From positions 52,562 to 116,561 of the forward strand of contig CAZJYI010000013.1 of assembly GCA_964550025.1 (NCBI GenBank): 64,000 nt of DNA, in the 5' to 3' direction. Numbering within the stretch: the stretch's first letter is position 1; every line of letters starts with the position of its first letter. A model generated the notes under the pieces. The model made no database searches, had not been told where the DNA came from, and was given only the letters and a program-made list of their open reading frames with translations. The DNA comes from CAZJYI01 sp964550025. GTDB taxonomy: Bacteria > Verrucomicrobiota > Kiritimatiellia > UBA8416 > CAYOBW01. A program made the position numbers and the translations under genes. Below are positions 31,607-42,200 of the stretch, piece by piece.

Positions 31607-34600
31607 ATGCAAAAAGAACGCCAGTCACAGCCGTGGGTGTTGCTTGTTCCATTCCTGTTTCTATGCTCTTCAGTATACTCACAGGTTGCCATCAGCGAGT
31701 TCATGGCGGTCAACGATACGGCGTTGCAGGATGAAGACGGCGATTCCTCCGACTGGATCGAGCTGTACAATTCGGCGCCCACCAACGTCAACATCGGCGG
31801 GTGGACCCTGACCGATCGCTCGAACGACCTTGCAAGATGGTCGTTTCCGGACACGACCTTACCGGCGGGGGGCTACCTGGTTGTATTCGCCTCCGGCAAA
31901 GACCGCGCCGTGAGCGGTTCTGAGCTGCATACGAACTTCAAGCTTGGCGGTGGCGGCGAGTACCTGTCCCTTGTGCGGGCAGACGGACACACCATTGAAC
32001 ACGAGTATGCCCCCGCGTATCCCGAGCAATATGCGGACATCTCGTACGGCAGTACGCTCGGCAGCACCGGGGTTGTCTTTGTTGCCGAGGGACAGGCCTG
32101 CCGGGCACTCGTCCCGTCCGGGTCTGTCACAGATTGGGAAACAACAGCATTTGACGATCGGACGTGGCTCGCAGGGTCGACGGGGGCGGGTTACGAACGC
32201 CGCCCGGGTGACTCGGATAGCTACGCCGCCCTGATAGGGACAGACCTCGAAGCCGCCATGTATGGCGTGAACGCCGGCGCCTACGTGCGCGTCCCGTTTC
32301 TCGTCGATGTCGTACCCGAACTGGCCGCGTTGACCCTGGGCATGAAGTTCGATGACGGCTTCGTTGCGTACCTCAATGGGCACGAGATCGCCTCCAGCAA
32401 TGCGCCCGCCGGGCCCGCGTGGGATTCGGCCGCCTCGGACGGCCGCGATGACGAAGAGGCGCTGCTCTACGCGGCATTTCCCATGGCGGACCCACGCGGT
32501 CTGCTTGAGTCGGGGACGAACGTACTGGCCATCCACGGCCTGAACACCTCGGACTCCAGTAGTGACTTTCTCGTGCTGCCGCGGCTCGAGGGATGGACAC
32601 CTGCCACGAATTACGGCGTGAGCGCTGTCTACATGGGCAATCCCACCCCCGGGGCCGCCAATGGCGCCGGTTTCGCCGGCTACGTCGCCGACACGAAGTT
32701 CTCTACCGATCGCGGGTTCTACACGAATGCCATCCAGGTCGGGATCACGACGGTCACGGAAAACGCCTCTATCTACTTCACAACCGACTGTTCGGTGCCG
32801 TCCGCCAGCAATGGCACGCTGTACGTTGCCCCGGTCGCCATCACGAACACGACGGTTCTCCGCGCCGCCGCGTTTCGCCCCGGTTACCGTTCGACCGACG
32901 TCGATACGCACACCTACATCTTTCCGGACGACGTCCTGGCGCAGACAGGGGACGGGTTCCCCTTGCCTCCGGACCCCTCTGAATCCGACTGGAGCTACGA
33001 GATGGATCCCGATGTCGTGACGGATCCGCGTTTTGCGGTCGAGTTGACGAACGATCTGCGGGCCCTGCCCGTCCTTTCTCTCTCGCTGCCCACGCAGGAC
33101 CTGTGGGGCACCAACGGCATCTATGCCAATCCCGAAAGCCTGGGCATGGCCTGGGAACGGTCCGCCTCGATGGAACTCTTCACCGCCGGCGATGGCGGTG
33201 TGCAGGAGAACTGCGGCCTCCGCGTACAGGGAGGCGGCAGCCGCTACCGCAACGTGGGCAAGAAAGCCTTGCGGATAGCTTTTCGCTCGCAGTATGGCCC
33301 CACCCGTCTTCGGCACCCCTTCTTCGAAGGGCGCGGGGCGGGGGAGTACGACACGATTACCATCCGCGGCAACTACTTCGATTCCTGGACGGTGCACACC
33401 GCCGGCGGTGCCGAGTCCATCGGCTGGCTGAATGCGCTGCAGCTTCGCGACGCTTTTGCGCGGCACACGCACCGGGCGATGCATCGCCACGCAATCCAGG
33501 ACCGCTGGGTTCACCTGTATCTCAACGGCCTGTACTGGGGGGTGTACAATTGCACCGAGCGCCCCGACGAGATCTTCGCCGAGCAGTACTACGGCGGGCT
33601 CCGCGAACACTACGATGTGCTCAAACAGCGCCCCCGGGGCCAACCCAACGGTAGCGCCCCCGAGGTCGTCTACGGCGACCTCACGGCGTGGAATGCGCTC
33701 ATGGACCTCGTCGAGAGCGACACCTCAAGTCCCGCCGTGTACGCCCAGGTTGAGGCCGCCGTCGATATCGACGCCTTTATCGACTACGTCATCCTTAATC
33801 TCTGGGGCGGCAACCAGGACTGGCCCCACAACAACTGGTACGCCGTACGCAACAAGGTCGGCGGGGGAACGTGGGCGTTCATCGAGTGGGACGCCGAGAA
33901 CTTCATGTACCGGCTGGATGAGAGCGGGAAACTCAACACCAGCACTGACAATTCGCCCGGCATCATCTACTCGCGGCTGCGGCTGAACGAGGGCTTTCGC
34001 ATCCGGTTTGCCGATCGGGTACAGATGCACCTCTTCAACGGCGGTGCCCTGACGTATGCGGCTTGCACGAACCGTCTGGGAACGATCGCCGGAAGCGTTC
34101 GCCCGGCCATGAATGCCGAGTCGGCACGATGGGGTGACGAACGCGGCCAGAATCCCCCGCTGAACACGATTGACAACTGGGACGCTGTGCTCGGGAGCAA
34201 GCTGACCACCTACTGTGAGGAACGTGGCGGAATCGTGCTGGATCAGTTCAGAAGCATCGGGCTCTTCCCGGATACTCCCGCACCTGTGCTGTACCCGCGC
34301 GGCGGAACCGTCTCGCGAGGCGAAACCGTCTCCATCTCAGGCGCCGGCACGGTGGTCTATACCCTCGACGGAACGGATCCGCGGGAAGCGACGACGGGCA
34401 CCGCCGTCGGAACGGTCTACACGGGCGAAGTGGCACTGGCCCGATCGGCCCTGCTTAAGGCTCGCGCCCTGGACGGGGGCGACTGGAGCCCGCTGGCGCA
34501 AGTGACCTTCGCCTTGGACGAACCGTCGCCGTTGCGGATCACCGAGATCATGTACCACCCGGCCCCGCCCAGGCCCGGCACGGCCGAAACCAACTACCTC

Positions 34601-37600
34601 ACCAGCGACTTCGAGTTCGTTGAGATCCAGAACACGGGCAGCAATACGGTAGGTCTGGCCGGCGTGCATTTCGATACCGGGATTCTCTTCGAGTTCTCCG
34701 ATAGCGCCGTGGCGGTCCTGGCCCCCGGCGCATATCTCGTCGTCGTCAAGAACCGGGATGCGTTCTTAGCACGCTATCCCGGCGTGCCACCCGCACGGGT
34801 CGCAGGTGTCTTCCAGGGCGAGTACGGTGTCTTCGAGCCGCGAAACCTCGCCGATGGGGGCGAGCGGATCCGCTTTCGGGACGGGCGGGGACAGGCGATT
34901 TTGTCGTTCGAGTACGACGACTGGTATGCCGCGACTGACGGCGAGGGGCACTCCCTGGTCCCGGTCGACACGGCCGCGCCCGAGAATATGTGGGACGAAC
35001 GAACGGCGTGGCACGTCAGTTCTCTGATACACGGTTCCCCCGGCACGGCTGACAGCGCCGCGTACCCTTCCCCCGGGACCATCGTCGTGAACGAGGTGTT
35101 GGCGCACCAGGACCGGGACGACCCCGGCGATTGGGTCGAACTGCACAACACGACGACACAGGCCGTTGACATCAGCGGCTGGTTCTTGACCGACAACCCG
35201 GCCGCGTTGGGAAAGTACGCGATCCCCACCGGAACGGTCATTGCCGCCGGGGGCTTCGCCGTCTTCAACGAGTTCGCGCACTTCGGCACGAACGTCCTGG
35301 GTACGACCAACGGTTTTGCACTAAGCGAAGGCGGCGAAACCGTCTTCCTGTCTATCCCCGGCGGTGACGGCAATCCCGCGACGGTGACGGACTGGCAGTC
35401 GTTTGGTGCTTCGGACAACGGAGTTACGATCGGGCGGCACGTACTGAGCACGGGGTCGAGTGACTTCACCGCCTTGACGACACCTTCTGCCGGTAACACG
35501 AATGCGTATCCCTTGGTGGGCCCCATCGTTATCAGCGAGGTCATGTACCACCCCGCAACGTCCGGCGTGTACGAGTTCGTCGAACTGCTCAACAGCGGCG
35601 GGGCGGCGTTTCCGTTGTTCGATGCCGTGCGAGGAGGGTGGCAGTTGTCCGGCGGTGTGGACTACACGTTCGGCGCGGGGGCCACCATTCCGGCTGGAGG
35701 CTTCGCGCTGGTGATTCCGACCAACGAGGCGGCGTTTCGCCAGGTCTACACGAACGTCCCGCCCGGAATCCCCGTCTACGGCCCTTACACCGGACGTCTC
35801 GACAACGCGGGGGAAACGCTGCGTCTGCTCAGGCCGGGTGACCCCGATCCGGTCTCCGGCGAGATCCCGCTCGTGCTTGCTGACCGCATATCGTACGGGG
35901 ATGGCGCGCCATGGCCGGAGGCAGCTGATGGCGGCGGGGCCGCCCTCGAACGCCGGTCGCTTTCACTCTACGGCAACGATCCGTCCAGCTGGATTGCCGG
36001 TTTTGACGGCGGCAGCCCCGGTCGCGCTCAGCCGCGGGTTGTGAGCGGGGAGATCAGCGGAACCGTGGTGGCGGGCGACGCCGTGCTCTCATTTGTGCCG
36101 GACGTCGTCTGGACGAACGGGGCCGTTACGCGGGTTGAGCTGCTGAAAGATGGTGAAGTCATACGGAGCACGGACACCCCGGGGGAAACCATGGTCTGGA
36201 CCGGGCGCGTGTCCGGCGCCTCGAGTACGTTCGAGCTGCGCATTGCCGATAACGATGGGACGCATCGTTCCCCGGCGGTCAGGCTCGCTTTCCCAGCGGT
36301 GGATGCCGGGGGCGACCGGGTTGTCAGGCTGGAAGATGCCGCCCGCCTCTCCGGACAGGTGATGCTTGATGGCGAACCGTGGTTTTCCGCTGATGCCGGG
36401 TGGCATGTCATGTCGGGACAGGACGTCTCCTTCAGCGATGCGGGGGCGCTCACGTTCGCGCAATTCTCGGTGACGGGCGATCACCGGCTTCGGTTCTCTG
36501 TTGTCGACGGCGGGATCGTATTCTCCGACGAGGCGGTTCTGACCGTTGTCTTCGGGAGCGCGCCAAACTCGATTCCCTATGCGGAGGATTTCGAAACCTA
36601 TGCCGCCGGCACGCGTCTTGTGGGAGTCGGGGGATGGTACGCGCCGGCACCCAACGCGGCGGCGACGGTCATGGCACCGTATGCCTGGTCGAGCGAGTAC
36701 CCCATAGCGGTCGAACACACGCGGGTCGTGGAGTTTCGGGACCCGGTCAGTAACGTCTTCGACAAGGTACAAGCGCTCACGAACGTGTGGCTCGACATGA
36801 TGCTTGAGTGCGTGTACTGGCGGGAACCCGGGCCGCCGGCCGTCAAGGACGGTGACCGGTTTGCCCTGTTCATCAACAGCAACGGGCACCCGGTGGTGTG
36901 GTCCCGCGTGGTTCCCGGTCACCCCGGCAGCAACGGGTGGACGGCCCTGTCGGAAGTCTCGCTGCCCGAGGGCGACTGGTTCCGGTTGACGGTCAGCGCA
37001 GACTTCGAGCGAGACCCACCCGCAGGGCGGCTGTGGATCAACTCCAGGGCGGTGACCAACGCCCAGACGTGGTTTGACTTTGCCGACACCAACCGGTCCG
37101 GGCTGCACTCCATCCGGGCGGGGGGCGCCTTCCGGATGGACGATCTGGTCGTGGATGACTACGACGTGCTTTCATATCGCAAGATCACGACCAGCCGAGA
37201 GGGTGGGGGGGCGGTGTCTCCCGACGGGGAGATCCTCGTTCCCCTCCACGGTACGACCAACGTCGCTATGACAGCCGCGAACTACCATTACATCGCAGAT
37301 GTCGAAATCGATGGCGTTTCGGCGGGTTCGATCGAGACCGTCACCTTCACCAACGTGGTGTCGCGCCGGTATCTGCACGCGTTATTCGCCCCCGACCTCG
37401 CGACCAATGGCGTGCCCGAGTGGTGGCTTGCCGGACACTACGGCATCTCGAACGACTTCGACGCCGCGGCGCTGAGCGATAGCGACCGCGACGGCTTGGC
37501 GGCATGGGAAGAGTGGATTGCCGGCACGCTGCCGACGAACGGCGAATCCGTGCTGCAACTTGAAATCGAGCGTGGCGCTGGAACGATGAAACTCCTGTAC

Positions 37601-37774
37601 CACGCCGTCAGCGGACGCGTGTACCGGTTGGACTATCGCGACGGGCTGGCGGCCTCGAATGCATGGCATTCGCTCACAGGACACGTGGCAAGGGCGACGG
37701 GGCGGGCGTCAAACACGGATGCCACGCCCGCGCCAAAACGCTTCTACCGGCTGAAGGTGCGCGTGGGGGAGTAG
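31607..37774 (+). CDS. Giant CotH-kinase / multi-lamin-tail surface protein
   Basis: 2055 residues with a signal peptide of about 26 residues (LFLCSSVYSQ). Domains: lamin-tail (about 27-130), a sugar-binding-like insert (about 170-345), chitobiase-C-like (about 360-440), CotH kinase-like (about 485-870; WVHLYLNGLYWGVYNCTERP, FIEWDAENFMY), a second chitobiase-C-like unit (about 890-965; VVYTLDGTDPR), three lamin-tail domains (about 970-1105, 1155-1265, 1300-1430), Ig-like strands, a concanavalin-like domain (about 1650-1860; YAEDFETYAAG) and a C-terminal strand block ending FYRLKVRVGE. Organisation and repeats match the protein at 1-4140. Presumably a cell-surface protein. Its TAG stop is followed by a small GTAG hairpin. 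Confidence 0.9.
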   Translation: MQKERQSQPWVLLVPFLFLCSSVYSQVAISEFMAVNDTALQDEDGDSSDWIELYNSAPTNVNIGGWTLTDRSNDLARWSFPDTTLPAGGYLVVFASGKDRAVSGSELHTNFKLGGGGEYLSLVRADGHTIEHEYAPAYPEQYADISYGSTLGSTGVVFVAEGQACRALVPSGSVTDWETTAFDDRTWLAGSTGAGYERRPGDSDSYAALIGTDLEAAMYGVNAGAYVRVPFLVDVVPELAALTLGMKFDDGFVAYLNGHEIASSNAPAGPAWDSAASDGRDDEEALLYAAFPMADPRGLLESGTNVLAIHGLNTSDSSSDFLVLPRLEGWTPATNYGVSAVYMGNPTPGAANGAGFAGYVADTKFSTDRGFYTNAIQVGITTVTENASIYFTTDCSVPSASNGTLYVAPVAITNTTVLRAAAFRPGYRSTDVDTHTYIFPDDVLAQTGDGFPLPPDPSESDWSYEMDPDVVTDPRFAVELTNDLRALPVLSLSLPTQDLWGTNGIYANPESLGMAWERSASMELFTAGDGGVQENCGLRVQGGGSRYRNVGKKALRIAFRSQYGPTRLRHPFFEGRGAGEYDTITIRGNYFDSWTVHTAGGAESIGWLNALQLRDAFARHTHRAMHRHAIQDRWVHLYLNGLYWGVYNCTERPDEIFAEQYYGGLREHYDVLKQRPRGQPNGSAPEVVYGDLTAWNALMDLVESDTSSPAVYAQVEAAVDIDAFIDYVILNLWGGNQDWPHNNWYAVRNKVGGGTWAFIEWDAENFMYRLDESGKLNTSTDNSPGIIYSRLRLNEGFRIRFADRVQMHLFNGGALTYAACTNRLGTIAGSVRPAMNAESARWGDERGQNPPLNTIDNWDAVLGSKLTTYCEERGGIVLDQFRSIGLFPDTPAPVLYPRGGTVSRGETVSISGAGTVVYTLDGTDPREATTGTAVGTVYTGEVALARSALLKARALDGGDWSPLAQVTFALDEPSPLRITEIMYHPAPPRPGTAETNYLTSDFEFVEIQNTGSNTVGLAGVHFDTGILFEFSDSAVAVLAPGAYLVVVKNRDAFLARYPGVPPARVAGVFQGEYGVFEPRNLADGGERIRFRDGRGQAILSFEYDDWYAATDGEGHSLVPVDTAAPENMWDERTAWHVSSLIHGSPGTADSAAYPSPGTIVVNEVLAHQDRDDPGDWVELHNTTTQAVDISGWFLTDNPAALGKYAIPTGTVIAAGGFAVFNEFAHFGTNVLGTTNGFALSEGGETVFLSIPGGDGNPATVTDWQSFGASDNGVTIGRHVLSTGSSDFTALTTPSAGNTNAYPLVGPIVISEVMYHPATSGVYEFVELLNSGGAAFPLFDAVRGGWQLSGGVDYTFGAGATIPAGGFALVIPTNEAAFRQVYTNVPPGIPVYGPYTGRLDNAGETLRLLRPGDPDPVSGEIPLVLADRISYGDGAPWPEAADGGGAALERRSLSLYGNDPSSWIAGFDGGSPGRAQPRVVSGEISGTVVAGDAVLSFVPDVVWTNGAVTRVELLKDGEVIRSTDTPGETMVWTGRVSGASSTFELRIADNDGTHRSPAVRLAFPAVDAGGDRVVRLEDAARLSGQVMLDGEPWFSADAGWHVMSGQDVSFSDAGALTFAQFSVTGDHRLRFSVVDGGIVFSDEAVLTVVFGSAPNSIPYAEDFETYAAGTRLVGVGGWYAPAPNAAATVMAPYAWSSEYPIAVEHTRVVEFRDPVSNVFDKVQALTNVWLDMMLECVYWREPGPPAVKDGDRFALFINSNGHPVVWSRVVPGHPGSNGWTALSEVSLPEGDWFRLTVSADFERDPPAGRLWINSRAVTNAQTWFDFADTNRSGLHSIRAGGAFRMDDLVVDDYDVLSYRKITTSREGGGAVSPDGEILVPLHGTTNVAMTAANYHYIADVEIDGVSAGSIETVTFTNVVSRRYLHALFAPDLATNGVPEWWLAGHYGISNDFDAAALSDSDRDGLAAWEEWIAGTLPTNGESVLQLEIERGAGTMKLLYHAVSGRVYRLDYRDGLAASNAWHSLTGHVARATGRASNTDATPAPKRFYRLKVRVGE

Positions 37775-37787
37775 GTGCAAACGCACC
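37771..37787. repeat. Short GTAG hairpin at a stop codon
   Basis: GTAGGTGCAAACGCACC: GTAG (37771-37774) contains the TAG stop, and GGTGC/GCACC form a 5-bp stem with a 4-nt loop. Confidence 0.5.
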
Positions 37788-38127
37788 CGGCTAACCGTCA
37801 GCCCCAAACCCGGTAAGACCGACTTCATCGCGCGTTCTCCGCAATGTCGGGCCGTCATCATGCGGTGCTCGAGGCCGAGCGCCCTCCAGGGGGTCAATCA
37901 AGAGATGTGCGTCGAAACGTCTGGATGGCTCGCGGCCCCGCGAGCCTTGTGAGAGGGGCGATCCTGGCAAGTGCGCGCCACGATTGCCATCCTATTCGCC
38001 AATCGGGATCAGCGTCTCCCGTCTTGACCTCCCGCCCCCGCTGCAGCACTATCGTCGCGGTGCCGCGTTATGCCAGCTTCCGACAGACGGTTTTGGCGGC
38101 AGCGAGCGCCGTTTGAAAGGAGCTGAC
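37775..38127. other. Intergenic region upstream of the beta-helix gene
   Basis: 353 bp with no supported gene. It contains a perfect GC-rich hairpin, GGCTCGCGGCCCCGCGAGCC (37927-37946), and the ribosome site GAAAGGAG just before 38128. No convincing promoter is visible. Confidence 0.45.
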
Positions 38128-39225
38128 ATGAAACGCTGTAGTGACCTGCGCGCGACATTCCCGCTGTTCTTCCTTCTGGCGCTGAGTGGCACCGTGACCG
38201 TTCTGGCCCAGGGGGGCAGTCTTGTGCCGCCCGGTCCGCCGGGCGCCACGCTGCTGTCGCTCGACGAGATGGAGCCCCGCACCCCGCTGGTGGCCGGCGC
38301 GCCCGGCGTGAGCAACGGCGTGAGCGGGACCATCACCATTAGCCAGCCCGGCTCCTACTACCTCACCAGCAACTTGACCGTCAGTGTCGGCAGCGGCATC
38401 GTGATCGACAGCGACAAGGTCACGCTGGACCTGAGGGGATTCACGATCGGCTCGACGGTTTCGAGGAACAACGGTTCCGGCGTGGAGATCAGGGGCCGCC
38501 AGGTATCGGTCTTCAACGGCCATGTCTCCAGCCAGGTTGTCTACGACCCCGGCGGTGACCGCGACCGGTACCCGGGGTCGGGGTTCGAGAACGGCATCCA
38601 TGCCCCCTCGAACACTTTCACCTGCATCCGTATTCGTGACGTGTCGGTCTCGGGGTGCAATCTCCACGGAATACGCTGTGAGGACCTTACCGCATCGGTG
38701 GTGGAGTCCTGCACTGTGAACACGGTTGGCGGTAACGGCATCCGTGCCGGGAACGTGAGGAATTGCAGTGCGGAGACGTGCGGCGATACGGCGATCGCGG
38801 GCCGGGTGATCGACGCCTGCCAGGGGATGAGTACGGATGGCACCTGCATCTACGGCGTTACCGTCGCCGACAGTCACGGGCACGCGCAGGGGAGTGCCGG
38901 GCACGCGCACGGCATCGAAGCAAGGGAATGCGTGAACAACTGCTACGGAGAGGCCAGCGGCGGCGATGGCATTCACGCGCGCACCGTCGCCAACAGCACG
39001 GGCCTCACGTGGGGGGCCGGTGCGGAGGCCGACGGCATCGACGCGAGCGGCACCGTACAGAACAGCGTCGGGCAGTCCCAGACCGGCGACGGGATCGAGG
39101 CGGGTGTGGTCAGTTACAGCCGGGGGATCACCCTGTTCGGATCCTACGGCATCGAGGCGAATATCGCAGTCGGCTGTACCCTGTCCGGCGGGGCGAACAT
39201 CCTCAACAAGTACCTCATGCCCTGA
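38128..39225 (+). CDS. Exported right-handed beta-helix protein
   Basis: 365 residues. GAAAGGAG five bases before ATG 38128 fixes the start, and a signal peptide ends TVLAQG. After a Pro-rich linker, ITISQPGSYYLTSNLTV leads into parallel beta-helix rungs with recurring NGIH / HGIR / DGIE / DGID turns about every 20-25 residues through to the end. The rungs differ from pectate lyases, and no catalytic Asp cluster is seen. Such proteins in PVC genomes often bind or cleave polysaccharides; the role here is unknown. It converges with the esterase gene, leaving only 32 bp between stops. Confidence 0.8.
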   Translation: MKRCSDLRATFPLFFLLALSGTVTVLAQGGSLVPPGPPGATLLSLDEMEPRTPLVAGAPGVSNGVSGTITISQPGSYYLTSNLTVSVGSGIVIDSDKVTLDLRGFTIGSTVSRNNGSGVEIRGRQVSVFNGHVSSQVVYDPGGDRDRYPGSGFENGIHAPSNTFTCIRIRDVSVSGCNLHGIRCEDLTASVVESCTVNTVGGNGIRAGNVRNCSAETCGDTAIAGRVIDACQGMSTDGTCIYGVTVADSHGHAQGSAGHAHGIEARECVNNCYGEASGGDGIHARTVANSTGLTWGAGAEADGIDASGTVQNSVGQSQTGDGIEAGVVSYSRGITLFGSYGIEANIAVGCTLSGGANILNKYLMP

Positions 39226-39257
39226 TAGAGAAGAGCCGGGCATGGGGGGACAGGCTC

Positions 39258-42173
39258 CTAGCGGATGATAAAGACCGTTCCGCCCGTTATGTCCTCGGGC
39301 GCGTAAATTCCGGTGGTGTCGAAGGCGAGGTAGTCGATTTCGGCCTCGGCCGTCACGCTGCCGGTGTGCGATCCGAAGAGCAGCCAGTTTGCGGCCACGG
39401 CGTTCACGGGGAGGAGGTAGTCGCCGATGAGCGTGTCGTCGCGCCAGATCCAGTATCGTTGCTCCTGCGAGTCGTAGCCCAGCCTCACGACATGCAATTC
39501 GCCGCGGTTGTCTGCGGTCAGGATCTCCACGGTGGTGGCGCCGTCCTCGTATGCCGCGTTGTTGAATCCCCAGACGACGCTGTTGGTTCTCACGCGCAAC
39601 AGGCCGCTCTGATCGCCTGTCTGGCCGTTGTCCGCCCAGACGACAAACCCGTCGGTTGCGCTTCCGGATGACGTGCCGCCGTCGTCGGCGACCTTCAGTC
39701 GGAGTTCGGCCGTCCACGATCCTGAGGGTGCCCACCGCGGGGCGTCAACACGGATATCGGAGCCGCCCCCGTCGAACGTGGCGAGCGAGTCGCCCGGTGC
39801 TGGATCGCTCCAGGCCGCGCCCGTAGGGGGGGCGAACTGGCCGCTGCCTGCCGGCAGCGCGTCGAGGTGGGTTAGCCCCCCGGAGAAGCCTCTCACGTGG
39901 CGTTTCGTGTAGGCCTTGAGCGGCGCGTAGGCCCCGGACAGGTCGTAGCGCACGTAGGCGATCTCGACATCGAACCGATCGCCAAAGCTCTTGCTGGTGT
40001 AGTCGCCCAGCAACATGCGGCTGTCGTTCTGCGTCCCGTCGTACGCGACACCGGTGACAGGCGTCAAACGCGAGCCGTCGCGCCAGACATGGTAGACATC
40101 GCCGGCGCTGTCGTGCGCCACGCGGTAGACGTGAAAGCCGCCGTCGACGTTGCTTCCGTGGCCGATGTCAAACCGGTCGCCATGGGATGTCGTGCGGTTG
40201 GTGTAGATCGTTGGCATGACGAGGTCCGCGTCCGTTCCGAGCCACAAAGCGAAGCCGCTATCCACGTCGTTGCACTTCAGCTTCACCTCGAGTGTCCAGT
40301 CGCCGTCGTTTCCGTCGTTCCACGTCGTGCCGCTGGAGTCGGAGGCCGTCCCGTCGATCCAGACGCCGCCGGCTCCGGGGTTCACGAGGCGCAAGTCGCC
40401 GGTTCCCGTCAGTGACTCCGTGACGTTGAAGTCGCCCCAACCGTTGATGTAGGCCGTGCCGTTGTGGATCTCGTCGCCGTCAAAGCGGGAGGCGAATGTG
40501 GACGAATCCCGTCCGGTCAAGGTGTACCCGGAGGCCTCCGCTGCCGTTTTCGCCACGATCATTCCCAGGCCTTCCGCCATCTGCCGGCCGACCTGTGCCT
40601 CTCCCGTCGCGTTCGGATGCACGTTGTCGTAGGTCATCGTGACCGGGTCGAAACCCGCGTTGCTGTCGATGACGAAGACCGACGACGAGGCGGTAGTCTT
40701 GTTGCTCGCCAGGGCCGGCAGCAGGGCGTTCACGGCGTTTACCTCGTCCCGCCGCGTCTGCCCCTGGTTCGTGTACAGGAGTTGGCTGAGGAAGACCGAC
40801 ACGTTCCCGTTGGCAGCCTGGAGTTGATCGACCAGCGTCCCGATGTCGTCGCGGACCTGCGTGGGTTCCGAGCCCGAGCCGAAATCGTTGATGCCGATCA
40901 TGATGACGGCCGTGTCGGGCGTGTAGGTTGTGCCCGTGTTGCCGGTGCCGCTCGCGGCGGGGTCGGGATAGTCCACCCAGTTTCCGGCTGTGTTGAGCTC
41001 GTACTGCGTTGCCTGTCCCGTCCAGTTGAGCACCGTGCCCTCGCCACGGTTGCCGCCGCGCCGTCCCGCCGGCAGCGGTACGCGGCCGTTTTCCCAGAAG
41101 GACCGCCAGCCCCAGTGGCCGTCGTGGTGGTTGGTGAACGTGTGGCCGTGCCAGTCGGGCGTTGCCCCCGCGTTGTTGGCGTAGGCGCCCGTGACGGAGC
41201 CCACGAAGGTGAAGGATGCGTTGTTTGTGGCCAGGTGCTTGAACACCTCGTAGCGGTAGCTTGGGTGCCCGTTGCCGCCCTGCGTGATCGAGTCGCCGAT
41301 GAAGACCAGTCTGCCGTAGTTCCGTTCGAAAACACCGGTTTTCGCGAAGGCTTCGGCGTAACGCTTGCCCACGGTCAGTTTGGCGGCCTTGTCATAGTGC
41401 AGATTGTCGTAGAGCCCGCCGCGGAGGTCGGTCGTGTCGAAATAGGAGATGGTTGCATCGCCGGCCGCCAAGGCCGCTTGCTGCGCCCGTACGATGTCCC
41501 GGTTTGTCCCCGCGGCCGCGATGCCTCCGATCACGGCGTGCATGCTCGCCGCGCTGGGCAGGTCCGATCGGAGGTTGTCGATCAGCATGTCGAGGCGCGC
41601 ACCGGAAACGGCCGCCTCTCCGCCTGAATCACTCTCGCCCTGCAGGTACATGAATCCCACGATCTCGAAGGTGTGCCCGCTCGCCGAGAGGTCGGCCGTG
41701 GCCTGGTGCACGGTGGCGGTGACGTGCGTGTACATGTGTCCGCCGTGGGCCTTGGACCAGTGTGTATTGCCGCCGCCACCCCGGCTGGCCTTGATAATGC
41801 CGAAGTCCCGTGCGCCGGCCCGGAAGAGGGCGCGTGCGCAGCCCATCTCCGGTCCCCAGTGCGTTGCGCTTCCAGGGTAGAAGAAATTGCCCTGCTGTTC
41901 CACCAGGTTGGTGACCCCACCGTCTGACGTGCCAATTGTCGTGGTTGCGTTGGCAACATTGTGCCAGAAGAAGCGTATGCGGCGGTCCGATGCGTCGAAG
42001 CCGGGCGACGGATCGCCCTCGCCGCCCGCCGTGGTTCCGAGGGAGTTCGACTGACCGGTGAGTACCAGCAGCCGAACGTGGGCGGCGGGGGCGGGGATGG
42101 GGGCAAGGAACCGTGTGGCGATGAGTCCGCCCAAAACGGCGGGCAGCCAGAATTCGGATCTTCTGTAGTTCAT
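39258..42173 (-). CDS. Dual esterase: sialate-O-acetylesterase domain plus SGNH hydrolase with concanavalin-like modules
   Basis: 971 residues from ATG 42173 (GAGAGG upstream), signal peptide 1-30. Domain 1 (about 32-285) is sialate O-acetylesterase-like: GQSNSLG (nucleophile Ser), YLQGESDS, DNLHYD (Asp-His). Domain 2 (about 288-545) is an SGNH hydrolase: FIGDSITQG, MIGINDFG, DNVHPNATG. A YHVWRDG concanavalin-like module (about 560-755; FDGDEIHNGTAYINGW to EIAYVRYDLSGAYAP) follows, then a final concanavalin-like domain (about 765-955; YWIWRDD). The end is GGTVFIIR. Both catalytic sets look complete, so it could remove two kinds of acyl groups from glycans. It acts outside the cytoplasm. Confidence 0.88.
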   Translation of the reverse strand: MNYRRSEFWLPAVLGGLIATRFLAPIPAPAAHVRLLVLTGQSNSLGTTAGGEGDPSPGFDASDRRIRFFWHNVANATTTIGTSDGGVTNLVEQQGNFFYPGSATHWGPEMGCARALFRAGARDFGIIKASRGGGGNTHWSKAHGGHMYTHVTATVHQATADLSASGHTFEIVGFMYLQGESDSGGEAAVSGARLDMLIDNLRSDLPSAASMHAVIGGIAAAGTNRDIVRAQQAALAAGDATISYFDTTDLRGGLYDNLHYDKAAKLTVGKRYAEAFAKTGVFERNYGRLVFIGDSITQGGNGHPSYRYEVFKHLATNNASFTFVGSVTGAYANNAGATPDWHGHTFTNHHDGHWGWRSFWENGRVPLPAGRRGGNRGEGTVLNWTGQATQYELNTAGNWVDYPDPAASGTGNTGTTYTPDTAVIMIGINDFGSGSEPTQVRDDIGTLVDQLQAANGNVSVFLSQLLYTNQGQTRRDEVNAVNALLPALASNKTTASSSVFVIDSNAGFDPVTMTYDNVHPNATGEAQVGRQMAEGLGMIVAKTAAEASGYTLTGRDSSTFASRFDGDEIHNGTAYINGWGDFNVTESLTGTGDLRLVNPGAGGVWIDGTASDSSGTTWNDGNDGDWTLEVKLKCNDVDSGFALWLGTDADLVMPTIYTNRTTSHGDRFDIGHGSNVDGGFHVYRVAHDSAGDVYHVWRDGSRLTPVTGVAYDGTQNDSRMLLGDYTSKSFGDRFDVEIAYVRYDLSGAYAPLKAYTKRHVRGFSGGLTHLDALPAGSGQFAPPTGAAWSDPAPGDSLATFDGGGSDIRVDAPRWAPSGSWTAELRLKVADDGGTSSGSATDGFVVWADNGQTGDQSGLLRVRTNSVVWGFNNAAYEDGATTVEILTADNRGELHVVRLGYDSQEQRYWIWRDDTLIGDYLLPVNAVAANWLLFGSHTGSVTAEAEIDYLAFDTTGIYAPEDITGGTVFIIR

Positions 42174-42200
42174 GGATGCCTCTCGTTCCGCTCCCCGTCA

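Noticed and set aside
37927..37946. Rho-independent terminator after the giant CotH gene
   Set aside because: The hairpin is perfect but lies about 150 bp from the stop and has no T-run.
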